Shown here piece by piece: positions 1 through 4,699 of a DNA stretch of 7,956 nt (positions within the stretch are counted from its first letter, which is position 1; each line of letters begins with the position of its first letter). The notes beneath the pieces were generated by a model, which searched no databases, had not been told where the DNA came from, and was given only the letters and a program-made list of their open reading frames with translations. This DNA is from Kitasatospora papulosa (lineage in GTDB: Bacteria; Actinomycetota; Actinomycetes; Streptomycetales; Streptomycetaceae): assembly GCF_000717245.1 (NCBI RefSeq), contig NZ_JNYQ01000037.1, positions 1 to 7,956 of the forward strand. The letters are read 5' to 3'. The position numbers and the translations under genes were made by a program.

Positions 1-405
1 CCAACATATAGTAACCCTTAATTTTATTAAAATAACCGCAATTTATTTGGCGGCAACACAGGATCTCTCTTTTAAGTTACTCTCTATTACATACGTTTTC
101 CATCTAAAAATTAGTAGTATTGAACTTAACGGGGCATCGTATTGTAGTTTTCCATATTTAGCTTTCTGCTTCCTTTTGGATAACCCACTGTTATTCATGT
201 TGCATGGTGCACTGTTTATACCAACGATATAGTCTATTAATGCATATATAGTATCGCCGAACGATTAGCTCTTCAGGCTTCTGAAGAAGCGTTTCAAGTA
301 CTAATAAGCCGATAGATAGCCACGGACTTCGTAGCCATTTTCGTGAAAGAAAAGAAGTCAGCTGCGTCGTTTGACATCACTGCTATCTTCTTACTGGTTA
401 TGCAG
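1..405. other. Gene-poor b-region DNA left of attP
   Basis: AT-rich stretch with no supportable gene. The open frames here (47-232 plus, 294-551 minus) lack a Shine-Dalgarno site, have low-complexity translations and match no protein I recognise. In lambda this is the right end of the dispensable b region, between ea59 and attP. A short inverted repeat (7-bp arms 270-276 and 281-287, GCTT loop) is the only local structure. Compared with lambda as I remember it, about 90 bp is missing near position 342; this is recollection, not an alignment. Confidence 0.6.
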
Positions 406-472
406 GTCGTAGTGGGTGGCACACAAAGCTTTGCACTGGATTGCGAGGCTTTGTGCTTCTCTGGAGTGCGAC
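406..472 (-). promoter_or_regulatory. sib: sib, RNase III-sensitive retroregulatory hairpin downstream of int
   Basis: The inner stem CACAAAGC (422-429) pairs with GCTTTGTG (448-455), and outer partial pairing (GTCG 406-409 with CGAC 469-472) extends it into a long imperfect hairpin beyond tI. In lambda, N-modified pL transcripts read through tI, form this structure, are cut by RNase III and are then degraded back into int. pI transcripts stop at tI and escape. The element looks intact although the gene it regulates is broken here. Confidence 0.75.
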
Positions 473-484
473 AGGTTTGATGAC

Positions 485-524
485 AAAAAATTAGCGCAAG
501 AAGACAAAAATCACCTTGCGCTAA
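485..524 (-). terminator. tI: tI, intrinsic terminator of the int transcript
   Basis: A 10-bp perfect stem (TTAGCGCAAG 491-500 with CTTGCGCTAA 515-524), loop 501-514, is followed in the minus direction by six T residues (positions 490 to 485). This is a textbook intrinsic terminator located where lambda tI ends the pI-initiated int message. The flanking A and T tracts could also allow some termination on the plus strand. Confidence 0.88.
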
Positions 525-534
525 TGCTCTGTTA

Positions 535-770
535 CAGGTCACTAATACCATCTAAGTAGTTGATTCATAGTGACTGCATATGTTGTGTTTTACAGTATTA
601 TGTAGTCTGTTTTTTATGCAAAATCTAATTTAATATATTGATATTTATATCATTTTACGTTTCTCGTTCAGCTTTTTTATACTAAGTTGGCATTATAAAA
701 AAGCATTGCTTATCAATTTGTTGCAACGAACAGGTCACTATCAGTCAAAATAAAATCATTATTTGATTTC
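535..770. other. attP: attP, phage attachment site (core plus P and P' arms)
   Basis: The 15-bp core GCTTTTTTATACTAA lies at 671-685. Arm-type Int sites are visible on the left (AGGTCACTAA 536-545; CAGTCACTA read on the minus strand within 568-577) and on the right (AGGTCACTAT 732-741, with CAGTCAAAAT following at 742-751). An IHF consensus match, TATCAATTTGTTG, occupies 711-723 (H'). The Xis X1/X2 region lies around 599-625. An undivided attP means this copy is not integrated at attB. It is either free phage DNA or sits elsewhere by another route. The site is complete although Int and Xis are not. Confidence 0.92.
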
Positions 771-881
771 AATTTTGTCCCACTCCCTGCCTCTGTCATC
801 ACGATACTGTGATGCCATGGTGTCCGACTTATGCCCGAGAAGATGTTGAGCAAACTTATCGCTTATCTGCTTCTCATAGAG
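759..881 (-). pseudogene. int: Out-of-frame 3' remnant of int (catalytic C-terminus)
   Basis: This segment encodes the last 40 residues of lambda Int (317-356), ending EWDKIEIK and TAA. It contains His333 in LLGH and the nucleophile Tyr342 in SQYR. It is not in frame with the upstream chimera: a 17-bp deletion at 882/883 removed codons for Arg311 to Arg316 minus one base, so translation stops at 874-876 first. No start codon with a Shine-Dalgarno site precedes the fragment. The residue numbers and deletion size come from my memory of the 356-aa lambda Int; the frame break itself is visible in the sequence. Confidence 0.85.
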
Positions 882-1770
882 TCAACTCGTGAAAGGTAGG
901 CGGATCCCCTTCGAAGGAAAGACCTGATGCTTTTCGTGCGCGCATAAAATACCTTGATACTGTGCCGGATGAAAGCGGTTCGCGACGAGTAGATGCAATT
1001 ATGGTTTCTCCGCCAAGAATCTCTTTGCATTTATCAAGTGTTTCCTTCATTGATATTCCGAGAGCATCAATATGCAATGCTGTTGGGATGGCAATTTTTA
1101 CGCCTGTTTTGCTTTGCTCGACATAAAGATATCCATCTACGATATCAGACCACTTCATTTCGCATAAATCACCAACTCGTTGCCCGGTAACAACAGCCAG
1201 TTCCATTGCAAGTCTGAGCCAACATGGTGATGATTCTGCTGCTTGATAAATTTTCAGGTATTCGTCAGCCGTAAGTCTTGATCTCCTTACCTCTGATTTT
1301 GCTGCGCGAGTGGCAGCGACATGGTTTGTTGTTATATGGCCTTCAGCTATTGCCTCTCGGAATGCATCGCTCAGTGTTGATCTGATTAACTTGGCTGACG
1401 CCGCCTTGCCCTCGTCTATGTATCCATTGAGCATTGCCGCAATTTCTTTTGTGGTGATGTCTTCAAGTGGAGCATCAGGCAGACCCCTCCTTATTGCTTT
1501 AATTTTGCTCATGTAATTTATGAGTGTCTTCTGCTTGATTCCTCTGCTGGCCAGGATTTTTTCGTAGCGATCAAGCCATGAATGTAACGTAACGGAATTA
1601 TCACTGTTGATTCTCAAGTCAACCTTTACCGCTGATTCGTGGAACAGATACTCTCTTCCATCCTTAACCGGAGGTGGGAATATCCTGCATTCCCGAACCC
1701 ATCGACGAACTGTTTCAAGGCTTCTTGGACGTCGCTGGCGTGCGTTCCACTCCTGAAGTGTCAAGTACAT
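874..1770 (-). pseudogene. In-frame Xis-Int chimera, truncated and lacking the catalytic C-terminus
   Basis: A 298-aa frame. Residues 1-52 are the winged-helix DNA-binding part of lambda excisionase (MYLTLQEWN to AVKVDL; full Xis is 72 aa). From residue 53 (RINSDNSV) it is lambda integrase from Arg67, covering the core-binding domain and the first part of the tyrosine-recombinase domain. Catalytic Arg212 (TGQRVGDL), Lys235 (KTGVK) and His308 (FHEL) are present. The frame then reads Thr-Leu-stop, so Arg311, His333 and Tyr342 are absent. The Int arm-binding domain (residues 1-66) and the Int start codon are gone. In lambda, xis and int overlap in different frames; a deletion of about 238 bp would bring them into one frame, with the junction near 1615. 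The start is the native xis ATG (1770), GGAG at 1782-1779. It cannot act as a recombinase. Residual DNA binding by the Xis and core-binding domains is possible but untested. Confidence 0.9.
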
Positions 1771-1796
1771 CGCAAAGTCTCCGCAATTACACGCAA
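1757..1796 (-). promoter_or_regulatory. pI: pI promoter with CII-binding site
   Basis: The CII signature TTGC-N6-TTGC reads on the minus strand at 1796-1783 and straddles the -35 region. Spacing places a weak -10 (TGTACT, 1769-1764) over the xis start and transcription near 1757, as in lambda pI. The transcript therefore begins about 13 nt downstream of the xis ATG. In normal lambda this gives Int without Xis. Here the int start codon is deleted, so pI RNA has no proper start for the chimera. Confidence 0.85.
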
Positions 1797-1809
1797 GAAA
1801 AAACCGCCA

Positions 1810-1977
1810 TCAGGCGGCTTGGTGTTCTTTCAGTTCTTCAATTCGAATATTGGTTACGTCTGCATGTGCTATCTGCGCCCATATCATCCAGTGGTCGTAG
1901 CAGTCGTTGATGTTCTCCGCTTCGATAACTCTGTTGAATGGCTCTCCATTCCATTCTCCTGTGACTCGGAAGTGCAT
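1810..1977 (-). CDS. orf55: Lambda Orf55-like small early protein of unknown function
   Basis: A 55-aa protein starting MHFRVTGEWNGEPF and ending EELKEHQAA, TGA stop at 1812-1810. It matches lambda orf55, which sits just upstream of xis and pI. I know of no established biochemical role. It is acidic, with several Trp and Asn residues and no membrane segment or obvious motif. Its stop lies 14 nt before the distal TTGC of the pI CII site, so pL readthrough runs from here into the Xis-Int chimera. The start is the ATG at 1977, the only sensible one; the preceding GGAGATGA gives a reasonable Shine-Dalgarno site (AGGAG-like, 1986-1982). The reading frame is solid, the function unknown. Confidence 0.75.
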   Translation of the reverse strand: MHFRVTGEWNGEPFNRVIEAENINDCYDHWMIWAQIAHADVTNIRIEELKEHQAA

Positions 1978-2019
1978 TTATCATCTCCATAAAACAAAAC
2001 CCGCCGTAGCGAGTTCAGA

Positions 2020-2048
2020 TAAAATAAATCCCCGCGAGTGCGAGGATT
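2020..2048 (-). terminator. Intrinsic terminator after ea8.5
   Basis: On the minus strand a 9-bp stem (2048-2040 with 2035-2027, one G-U pair) closes a 4-nt loop and is followed by TATTTTATC. It lies 18 bp beyond the ea8.5 stop. It would stop transcripts that are not antiterminated before orf55, and N-modified RNA polymerase would pass. Confidence 0.7.
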
Positions 2049-2065
2049 GTTATGTAATATTGGGT

Positions 2066-2326
2066 TTAATCATCTATATGTTTTGTACAGAGAGGGCAAG
2101 TATCGTTTCCACCGTACTCGTGATAATAATTTTGCACGGTATCAGTCATTTCTCGCACATTGCAGAATGGGGATTTGTCTTCATTAGACTTATAAACCTT
2201 CATGGAATATTTGTATGCCGACTCTATATCTATACCTTCATCTACATAAACACCTTCGTGATGTCTGCATGGAGACAAGACACCGGATCTGCACAACATT
2301 GATAACGCCCAATCTTTTTGCCTCAT
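2066..2326 (-). CDS. ea8.5: Ea8.5, small zinc-finger/homeodomain-like early protein, 7 residues short
   Basis: An 86-aa protein starting MRQKDWALSMLCRSG and ending CPLCTKHIDD. Lambda Ea8.5 is 93 aa; here residues 2-9 are replaced by a single Arg, consistent with a 21-bp in-frame deletion straight after the start codon. From KDW onward I see no difference. Ea8.5 has been described as a fused homeodomain and zinc-finger fold; the Cys and His residues that could bind metal (CRSG, CRHH, FCNV, TCPLC, KH) are all kept. The start ATG (2326) has a good site, GGAG at 2337-2334 with 7-nt spacing. It belongs to the exo-xis region, whose overexpression is reported to affect the lysis-lysogeny choice and host cell cycle. 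Since the lost residues precede the first predicted helix, the protein may still fold. Confidence 0.85.
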   Translation of the reverse strand: MRQKDWALSMLCRSGVLSPCRHHEGVYVDEGIDIESAYKYSMKVYKSNEDKSPFCNVREMTDTVQNYYHEYGGNDTCPLCTKHIDD

Positions 2327-2402
2327 TTATAAACTCCTTGCAATGTATGTCGTTTCAGCTAAACGGTATCAGCAATGTTTATGTAAAGAAACAGTAAGAT
2401 AA

Positions 2403-2424
2403 TACTCAACCCGATGTTTGAGTA
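2403..2424 (-). terminator. Possible hairpin/weak terminator upstream of ea8.5
   Basis: TACTCAA (2403-2409) and TTGAGTA (2418-2424) form a 7-bp stem with an 8-nt loop. In the minus direction it is followed by TTATCTTACT, a poor U-tract. It lies between ea22 and ea8.5 and overlaps the stop of the small open frame at 2406-2516. It could be a weak terminator or just mRNA structure. Confidence 0.35.
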
Positions 2425-2516
2425 CGGTCATCATCTGACACTACAGACTCTGGCATCGCTGTGAAGACGACGCGAAATTCAGCATTTTCACAAGCGTTAT
2501 CTTTTACAAAACCGAT
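2406..2516 (-). pseudogene. Possible relic small gene downstream of ea22 with a Shine-Dalgarno site but no start codon
   Basis: A 36-residue open frame (IGFVKDNACENAEF to DDRTQTSG, TGA at 2408-2406) follows ea22. The end of ea22 contains AAAGGAGAG, a near-perfect Shine-Dalgarno site, but the codon at the right distance is ATC (2516-2514), not ATG. The frame is open back to 2552 without ATG, GTG or TTG; the only ATG inside gives 16 residues. Either one base change killed a start codon, ATC is used at low level, or the site is chance. I do not recognise the peptide. Seen: the site and the frame. Inferred: that it was once a gene. Confidence 0.25.
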
Positions 2517-2517
2517 C

Positions 2518-3066
2518 TCACTCTCCTTTGATGCGAATGCCAGCGTCAGACATCATATGCAGATACTCACCTGCATCCTGAACCCATTGACCTCCAACCC
2601 CGTAATAGCGATGCGTAATGATGTCGATAGTTACTAACGGGTCTTGTTCGATTAACTGCCGCAGAAACTCTTCCAGGTCACCAGTGCAGTGCTTGATAAC
2701 AGGAGTCTTCCCAGGATGGCGAACAACAAGAAACTGGTTTCCGTCTTCACGGACTTCGTTGCTTTCCAGTTTAGCAATACGCTTACTCCCATCCGAGATA
2801 ACACCTTCGTAATACTCACGCTGCTCGTTGAGTTTTGATTTTGCTGTTTCAAGCTCAACACGCAGTTTCCCTACTGTTAGCGCAATATCCTCGTTCTCCT
2901 GGTCGCGGCGTTTGATGTATTGCTGGTTTCTTTCCCGTTCATCCAGCAGTTCCAGCACAATCGATGGTGTTACCAATTCATGGAAAAGGTCTGCGTCAAA
3001 TCCCCAGTCGTCATGCATTGCCTGCTCTGCCGCTTCACGCAGTGCCTGAGAGTTAATTTCGCTCAC
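2518..3066 (-). CDS. ea22: Ea22, coiled-coil early protein of the exo-xis region
   Basis: A 182-aa protein matching lambda Ea22 in length and sequence. Three parts can be seen: an N-terminal helical segment (1-40, rich in Ala, Asp and Glu), a long charged heptad-like coiled coil (about 41-105, DERERNQQYIKRRDQENED onward, through RVELETAKSKLNEQREYYE), and a C-terminal domain (about 110-182) with conserved-looking GDLEEFLRQLIEQDP and GGQWVQDAGEYL. Such coiled coils favour oligomers. Exact function is not established; genetic work links it to promoting lysogeny. The start is GTG (3066-3064) within GTGA, overlapping the orf73 stop, with GAGG at 3076-3073 upstream, so the two genes are translationally coupled. 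The gene is full length. Confidence 0.93.
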   Translation of the reverse strand: MSEINSQALREAAEQAMHDDWGFDADLFHELVTPSIVLELLDERERNQQYIKRRDQENEDIALTVGKLRVELETAKSKLNEQREYYEGVISDGSKRIAKLESNEVREDGNQFLVVRHPGKTPVIKHCTGDLEEFLRQLIEQDPLVTIDIITHRYYGVGGQWVQDAGEYLHMMSDAGIRIKGE

Positions 3067-3284
3067 TTCGAACCTCTCTGTTTACTGATAAGTTCCAGAT
3101 CCTCCTGGCAACTTGCACAAGTCCGACAACCCTGAACGACCAGGCGTCTTCGTTCATCTATCGGATCGCCACACTCACAACAATGAGTGGCAGATATAGC
3201 CTGGTGGTTCAGGCGGCGCATTTTTATTGCTGTGTTGCGCTGTAATTCTTCTATTTCTGATGCTGAATCAATGATGTCTGCCAT
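3063..3284 (-). CDS. orf73: Orf73, DksA/TraR-type C4 zinc-finger protein
   Basis: A 73-aa protein. An N-terminal helix (IDSASEIEELQRNTAIKMRR) is followed by a four-cysteine zinc finger, CECGDPI, 16 residues, then CRTCASCQ. This is the pattern of the TraR/DksA family, small proteins that enter the RNA polymerase secondary channel or bind zinc in phages and plasmids. Direct evidence for RNA polymerase binding by this protein is not known to me. The ATG at 3284 is preceded by TGAAAG, a weak site, and lies 6 nt after the stop of a 31-aa ORF. Its own TGA overlaps the ea22 GTG. It fits lambda orf73 by position, length and sequence. Confidence 0.85.
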   Translation of the reverse strand: MADIIDSASEIEELQRNTAIKMRRLNHQAISATHCCECGDPIDERRRLVVQGCRTCASCQEDLELISKQRGSK

Positions 3285-3290
3285 CTTTCA

Positions 3291-3386
3291 TTAATCCCTG
3301 AACTGTTGGTTAATACGCTTGAGGGTGAATGCGAATAATAAAAAAGGAGCCTGTAGCTCCCTGATGATTTTGCTTTTCATGTTCAT
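3291..3386 (-). CDS. Candidate 31-aa hydrophobic peptide, ATGA-coupled
   Basis: A small frame, MNMKSKIIRELQAPFLL then FAFTLKRINQQFRD, with TAA at 3293-3291. Its first ATG overlaps the stop of the upstream frame as ATGA (3386-3383), and its end is 6 nt from the orf73 ATG, so it fills the gap exactly. A second ATG two codons in has better spacing to AAGGA. The middle (APFLLFAFTL) is hydrophobic but too short for a clear membrane span, flanked by basic residues. The frame runs through the terminator hairpin at 3340-3360. No function is known to me. The main argument is the overlap chain with neighbours, not homology. Confidence 0.45.
   Translation of the reverse strand: MNMKSKIIRELQAPFLLFAFTLKRINQQFRD
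3338..3360 (-). terminator. Intrinsic terminator between orf61 region and orf73
   Basis: GGAGC (3360-3356 on the minus strand) pairs with GCTCC (3350-3346) around a 5-nt loop and is followed by TTTTTTATTATT. It is a compact, strong-looking intrinsic terminator for pL transcripts lacking N modification. It lies inside the candidate 31-aa ORF. Confidence 0.75.
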
Positions 3387-3599
3387 CGTTCCTTAAAGAC
3401 GCCGTTTAACATGCCGATTGCCAGGCTTAAATGAGTCGGTGTGAATCCCATCAGCGTTACCGTTTCGCGGTGCTTCTTCAGTACGCTACGGCAAATGTCA
3501 TCGACGTTTTTATCCGGAAACTGCTGTCTGGCTTTTTTTGATTTCAGAATTAGCCTGACGGGCAATGCTGCGAAGGGCGTTTTCCTGCTGAGGTGTCAT
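3383..3599 (-). CDS. 71-aa frame split by a seven-A run (frameshifted gene or slippage product)
   Basis: The ATG at 3599 (GGGA about 8 nt upstream) opens MTPQQENALRSIARQANSEIKK. At the A7 run (plus-strand T7, 3533-3539) the frame continues as SQTAVSG-stop. One A fewer would give KKARQQFPDKN and continue to FKER, TGA at 3385-3383, making a 71-aa helical protein. The downstream half is open on its own from a TTG at 3565 (60 aa), but with no good ribosome site. The ATG overlaps the stop of the preceding 27-aa ORF as ATGA, and the 71-aa stop overlaps the next ATG the same way. Both ends fit only if the two halves are one gene. Either an old frameshift or A-run slippage joins them. My recollection that related phages carry the joined form needs checking. 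Confidence 0.5.
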
Positions 3600-3695
3600 T
3601 GAACAAGTCCCATGTCGGCAAGCATAAGCACACAGAATATGAAGCCCGCTGCCAGAAAAATGCATTCCGTGGTTGTCATACCTGGTTTCTCTCAT
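3510..3695 (-). CDS. orf61: Orf61 as annotated in lambda (possibly over-extended)
   Basis: A 61-aa frame from ATG 3695, starting MRETRYDNHGMHFSGSG. It matches lambda orf61 in length and place. No function is established. The start has only weak purine-rich sequence upstream and lies inside orf63. The first 32 codons run antiphase over a 27-aa membrane-peptide ORF (3596-3679), and its last 29 codons (MTPQQENALR onward) coincide with the ATG-started frame at 3599. I suspect the genuine translation start of this frame is 3599 and the N-terminal part is a shadow. It is kept here because it is the named lambda gene. Confidence 0.45.
   Translation of the reverse strand: MRETRYDNHGMHFSGSGLHILCAYACRHGTCSMTPQQENALRSIARQANSEIKKSQTAVSG
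3596..3679 (-). CDS. Candidate 27-aa single-span membrane peptide
   Basis: A small frame MTTTECIFLAAGFIFC followed by VLMLADMGLVQ, TGA at 3598-3596. Residues 5-21 are almost wholly hydrophobic and could span the inner membrane once. Its ATG overlaps the orf63 stop as ATGA (3679-3676), and its stop overlaps the next ATG the same way (3599-3596), which strongly suggests translational coupling in the pL message. GAGAG lies about 9 nt before the start. Historical annotation places orf61 over it in another frame. I recall similar peptides in lambdoid prophages but cannot verify this here; role unknown. Confidence 0.55.
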   Translation of the reverse strand: MTTTECIFLAAGFIFCVLMLADMGLVQ

Positions 3696-3867
3696 CTGCT
3701 TCTGCTTTCGCCACCATCATTTCCAGCTTTTGTGAAAGGGATGCGGCTAACGTATGAAATTCTTCGTCTGTTTCTACTGGTATTGGCACAAACCTGATTC
3801 CAATTTGAGCAAGGCTATGTGCCATCTCGATACTCGTTCTTAACTCAACAGAAGATGCTTTGTGCAT
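3676..3867 (-). CDS. orf63: Orf63, small helical protein of the exo-xis region
   Basis: A 63-aa protein starting [17 protein letters not shown] and ending AEADERNQV. Predicted mostly helical: a helix at about 7-20 and a longer amphipathic one at about 32-60 (TDEEFHTLAASLSQKLEMMV). The start ATG (3867) has GAGGGG about 5 nt upstream and lies inside the end of orf60a (28-nt overlap, different frame). Its stop overlaps the ATG of the 27-aa peptide. In lambda this gene has been linked to slowed lysogenisation and host cell-cycle effects when overexpressed; the molecular partner is not settled. Full length and apparently intact. Confidence 0.8.
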   Translation of the reverse strand: MHKASSVELRTSIEMAHSLAQIGIRFVPIPVETDEEFHTLAASLSQKLEMMVAKAEADERNQV

Positions 3868-4022
3868 ACAGCCCCTCGTTTATTATTTATCTCCTCAGCC
3901 AGCCGCTGTGCTTTCAGTGGATTTCGGATAACAGAAAGGCCGGGAAATACCCAGCCTCGCTTTGTAACGGAGTAGACGAAAGTGATTGCGCCTACCCGGA
4001 TATTATCGTGAGGATGCGTCAT
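3840..4022 (-). CDS. orf60a: Orf60a, small early protein following exo
   Basis: A 60-aa protein starting [18 protein letters not shown]. Its ATG (4022-4020) overlaps the exo stop as ATGA, so it is likely translated by ribosomes finishing exo. A start two codons further upstream (MAMTHP, 4028) is possible but would sit deeper inside exo without a better site. The N-terminal half looks like a small beta sheet ([17 protein letters not shown]), the second half a helix ([17 protein letters not shown]). Function is not established; like orf63 it is reported to influence the lysis-lysogeny balance. The tL3-type hairpin lies inside it (3935-3956). Confidence 0.8.
3935..3956 (-). terminator. tL3: tL3-like terminator inside orf60a
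   Basis: On the minus strand GGCTGGG (3956-3950) pairs with CCCGGCC (3944-3938), including one G-U pair, around a 5-nt loop. It is followed by TTTCTGTT, a short U-tract. It lies where I remember lambda tL3 on the map. Termination would be partial, and it is passed by N-modified polymerase. Confidence 0.55.
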
Positions 4023-4699
4023 CGCCATTGCTCCCCAAATACAAAACCAATTTCAGCCAGTGCCTCGTCCATTTTTTCGATGAACTCCGGCACGATCTCG
4101 TCAAAACTCGCCATGTACTTTTCATCCCGCTCAATCACGACATAATGCAGGCCTTCACGCTTCATACGCGGGTCATAGTTGGCAAAGTACCAGGCATTTT
4201 TTCGCGTCACCCACATGCTGTACTGCACCTGGGCCATGTAAGCTGACTTTATGGCCTCGAAACCACCGAGCCGGAACTTCATGAAATCCCGGGAGGTAAA
4301 CGGGCATTTCAGTTCAAGGCCGTTGCCGTCACTGCATAAACCATCGGGAGAGCAGGCGGTACGCATACTTTCGTCGCGATAGATGATCGGGGATTCAGTA
4401 ACATTCACGCCGGAAGTGAATTCAAACAGGGTTCTGGCGTCGTTCTCGTACTGTTTTCCCCAGGCCAGTGCTTTAGCGTTAACTTCCGGAGCCACACCGG
4501 TGCAAACCTCAGCAAGCAGGGTGTGGAAGTAGGACATTTTCATGTCAGGCCACTTCTTTCCGGAGCGGGGTTTTGCTATCACGTTGTGAACTTCTGAAGC
4601 GGTGATGACGCCGAGCCGTAATTTGTGCCACGCATCATCCCCCTGTTCGACAGCTCTCACATCGATCCCGGTACGCTGCAGGATAATGTCCGGTGTCAT
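4019..4699 (-). CDS. exo: Exo (Red alpha), 5'-3' double-strand exonuclease
   Basis: A 226-aa protein, full length for lambda exonuclease of the YqaJ/RecB-like nuclease family. It degrades the 5' strand of linear double-stranded DNA processively as a ring trimer, leaving 3' single-stranded tails that Bet coats. Active-site residues are all visible: Glu85 (KQYEND), Asp109 (YRDES), Asp119 (CSPDG), Glu129 and Lys131 (GLELKCP). Arg28 (HKLRLG), which holds the 5' phosphate, is also present. The ATG overlaps the bet stop as ATGA (4699-4696), and its own stop overlaps the orf60a ATG. It belongs to the pL operon and needs N antitermination for good expression. Nothing suggests damage. Confidence 0.98.

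Noticed and set aside
47..232. Plus-strand 61-aa open frame in the b region with hydrophobic stretches
   Set aside because: No ribosome binding site, start is not ATG-supported, AT-rich composition alone explains the hydrophobic residues, and no lambda gene lies here.
294..551. Minus-strand 85-aa open frame over sib and tI
   Set aside because: It covers the terminator and RNase III hairpin and lies downstream of the int stop; the sequence is fully explained by those elements and the P1 arm of attP.
1639..2302. Several overlapping plus-strand frames (for example 1639-1992, 1674-1910, 1907-2302)
   Set aside because: They are antisense to xis, orf55 and ea8.5, have no ribosome sites, and end or begin arbitrarily relative to the real genes.
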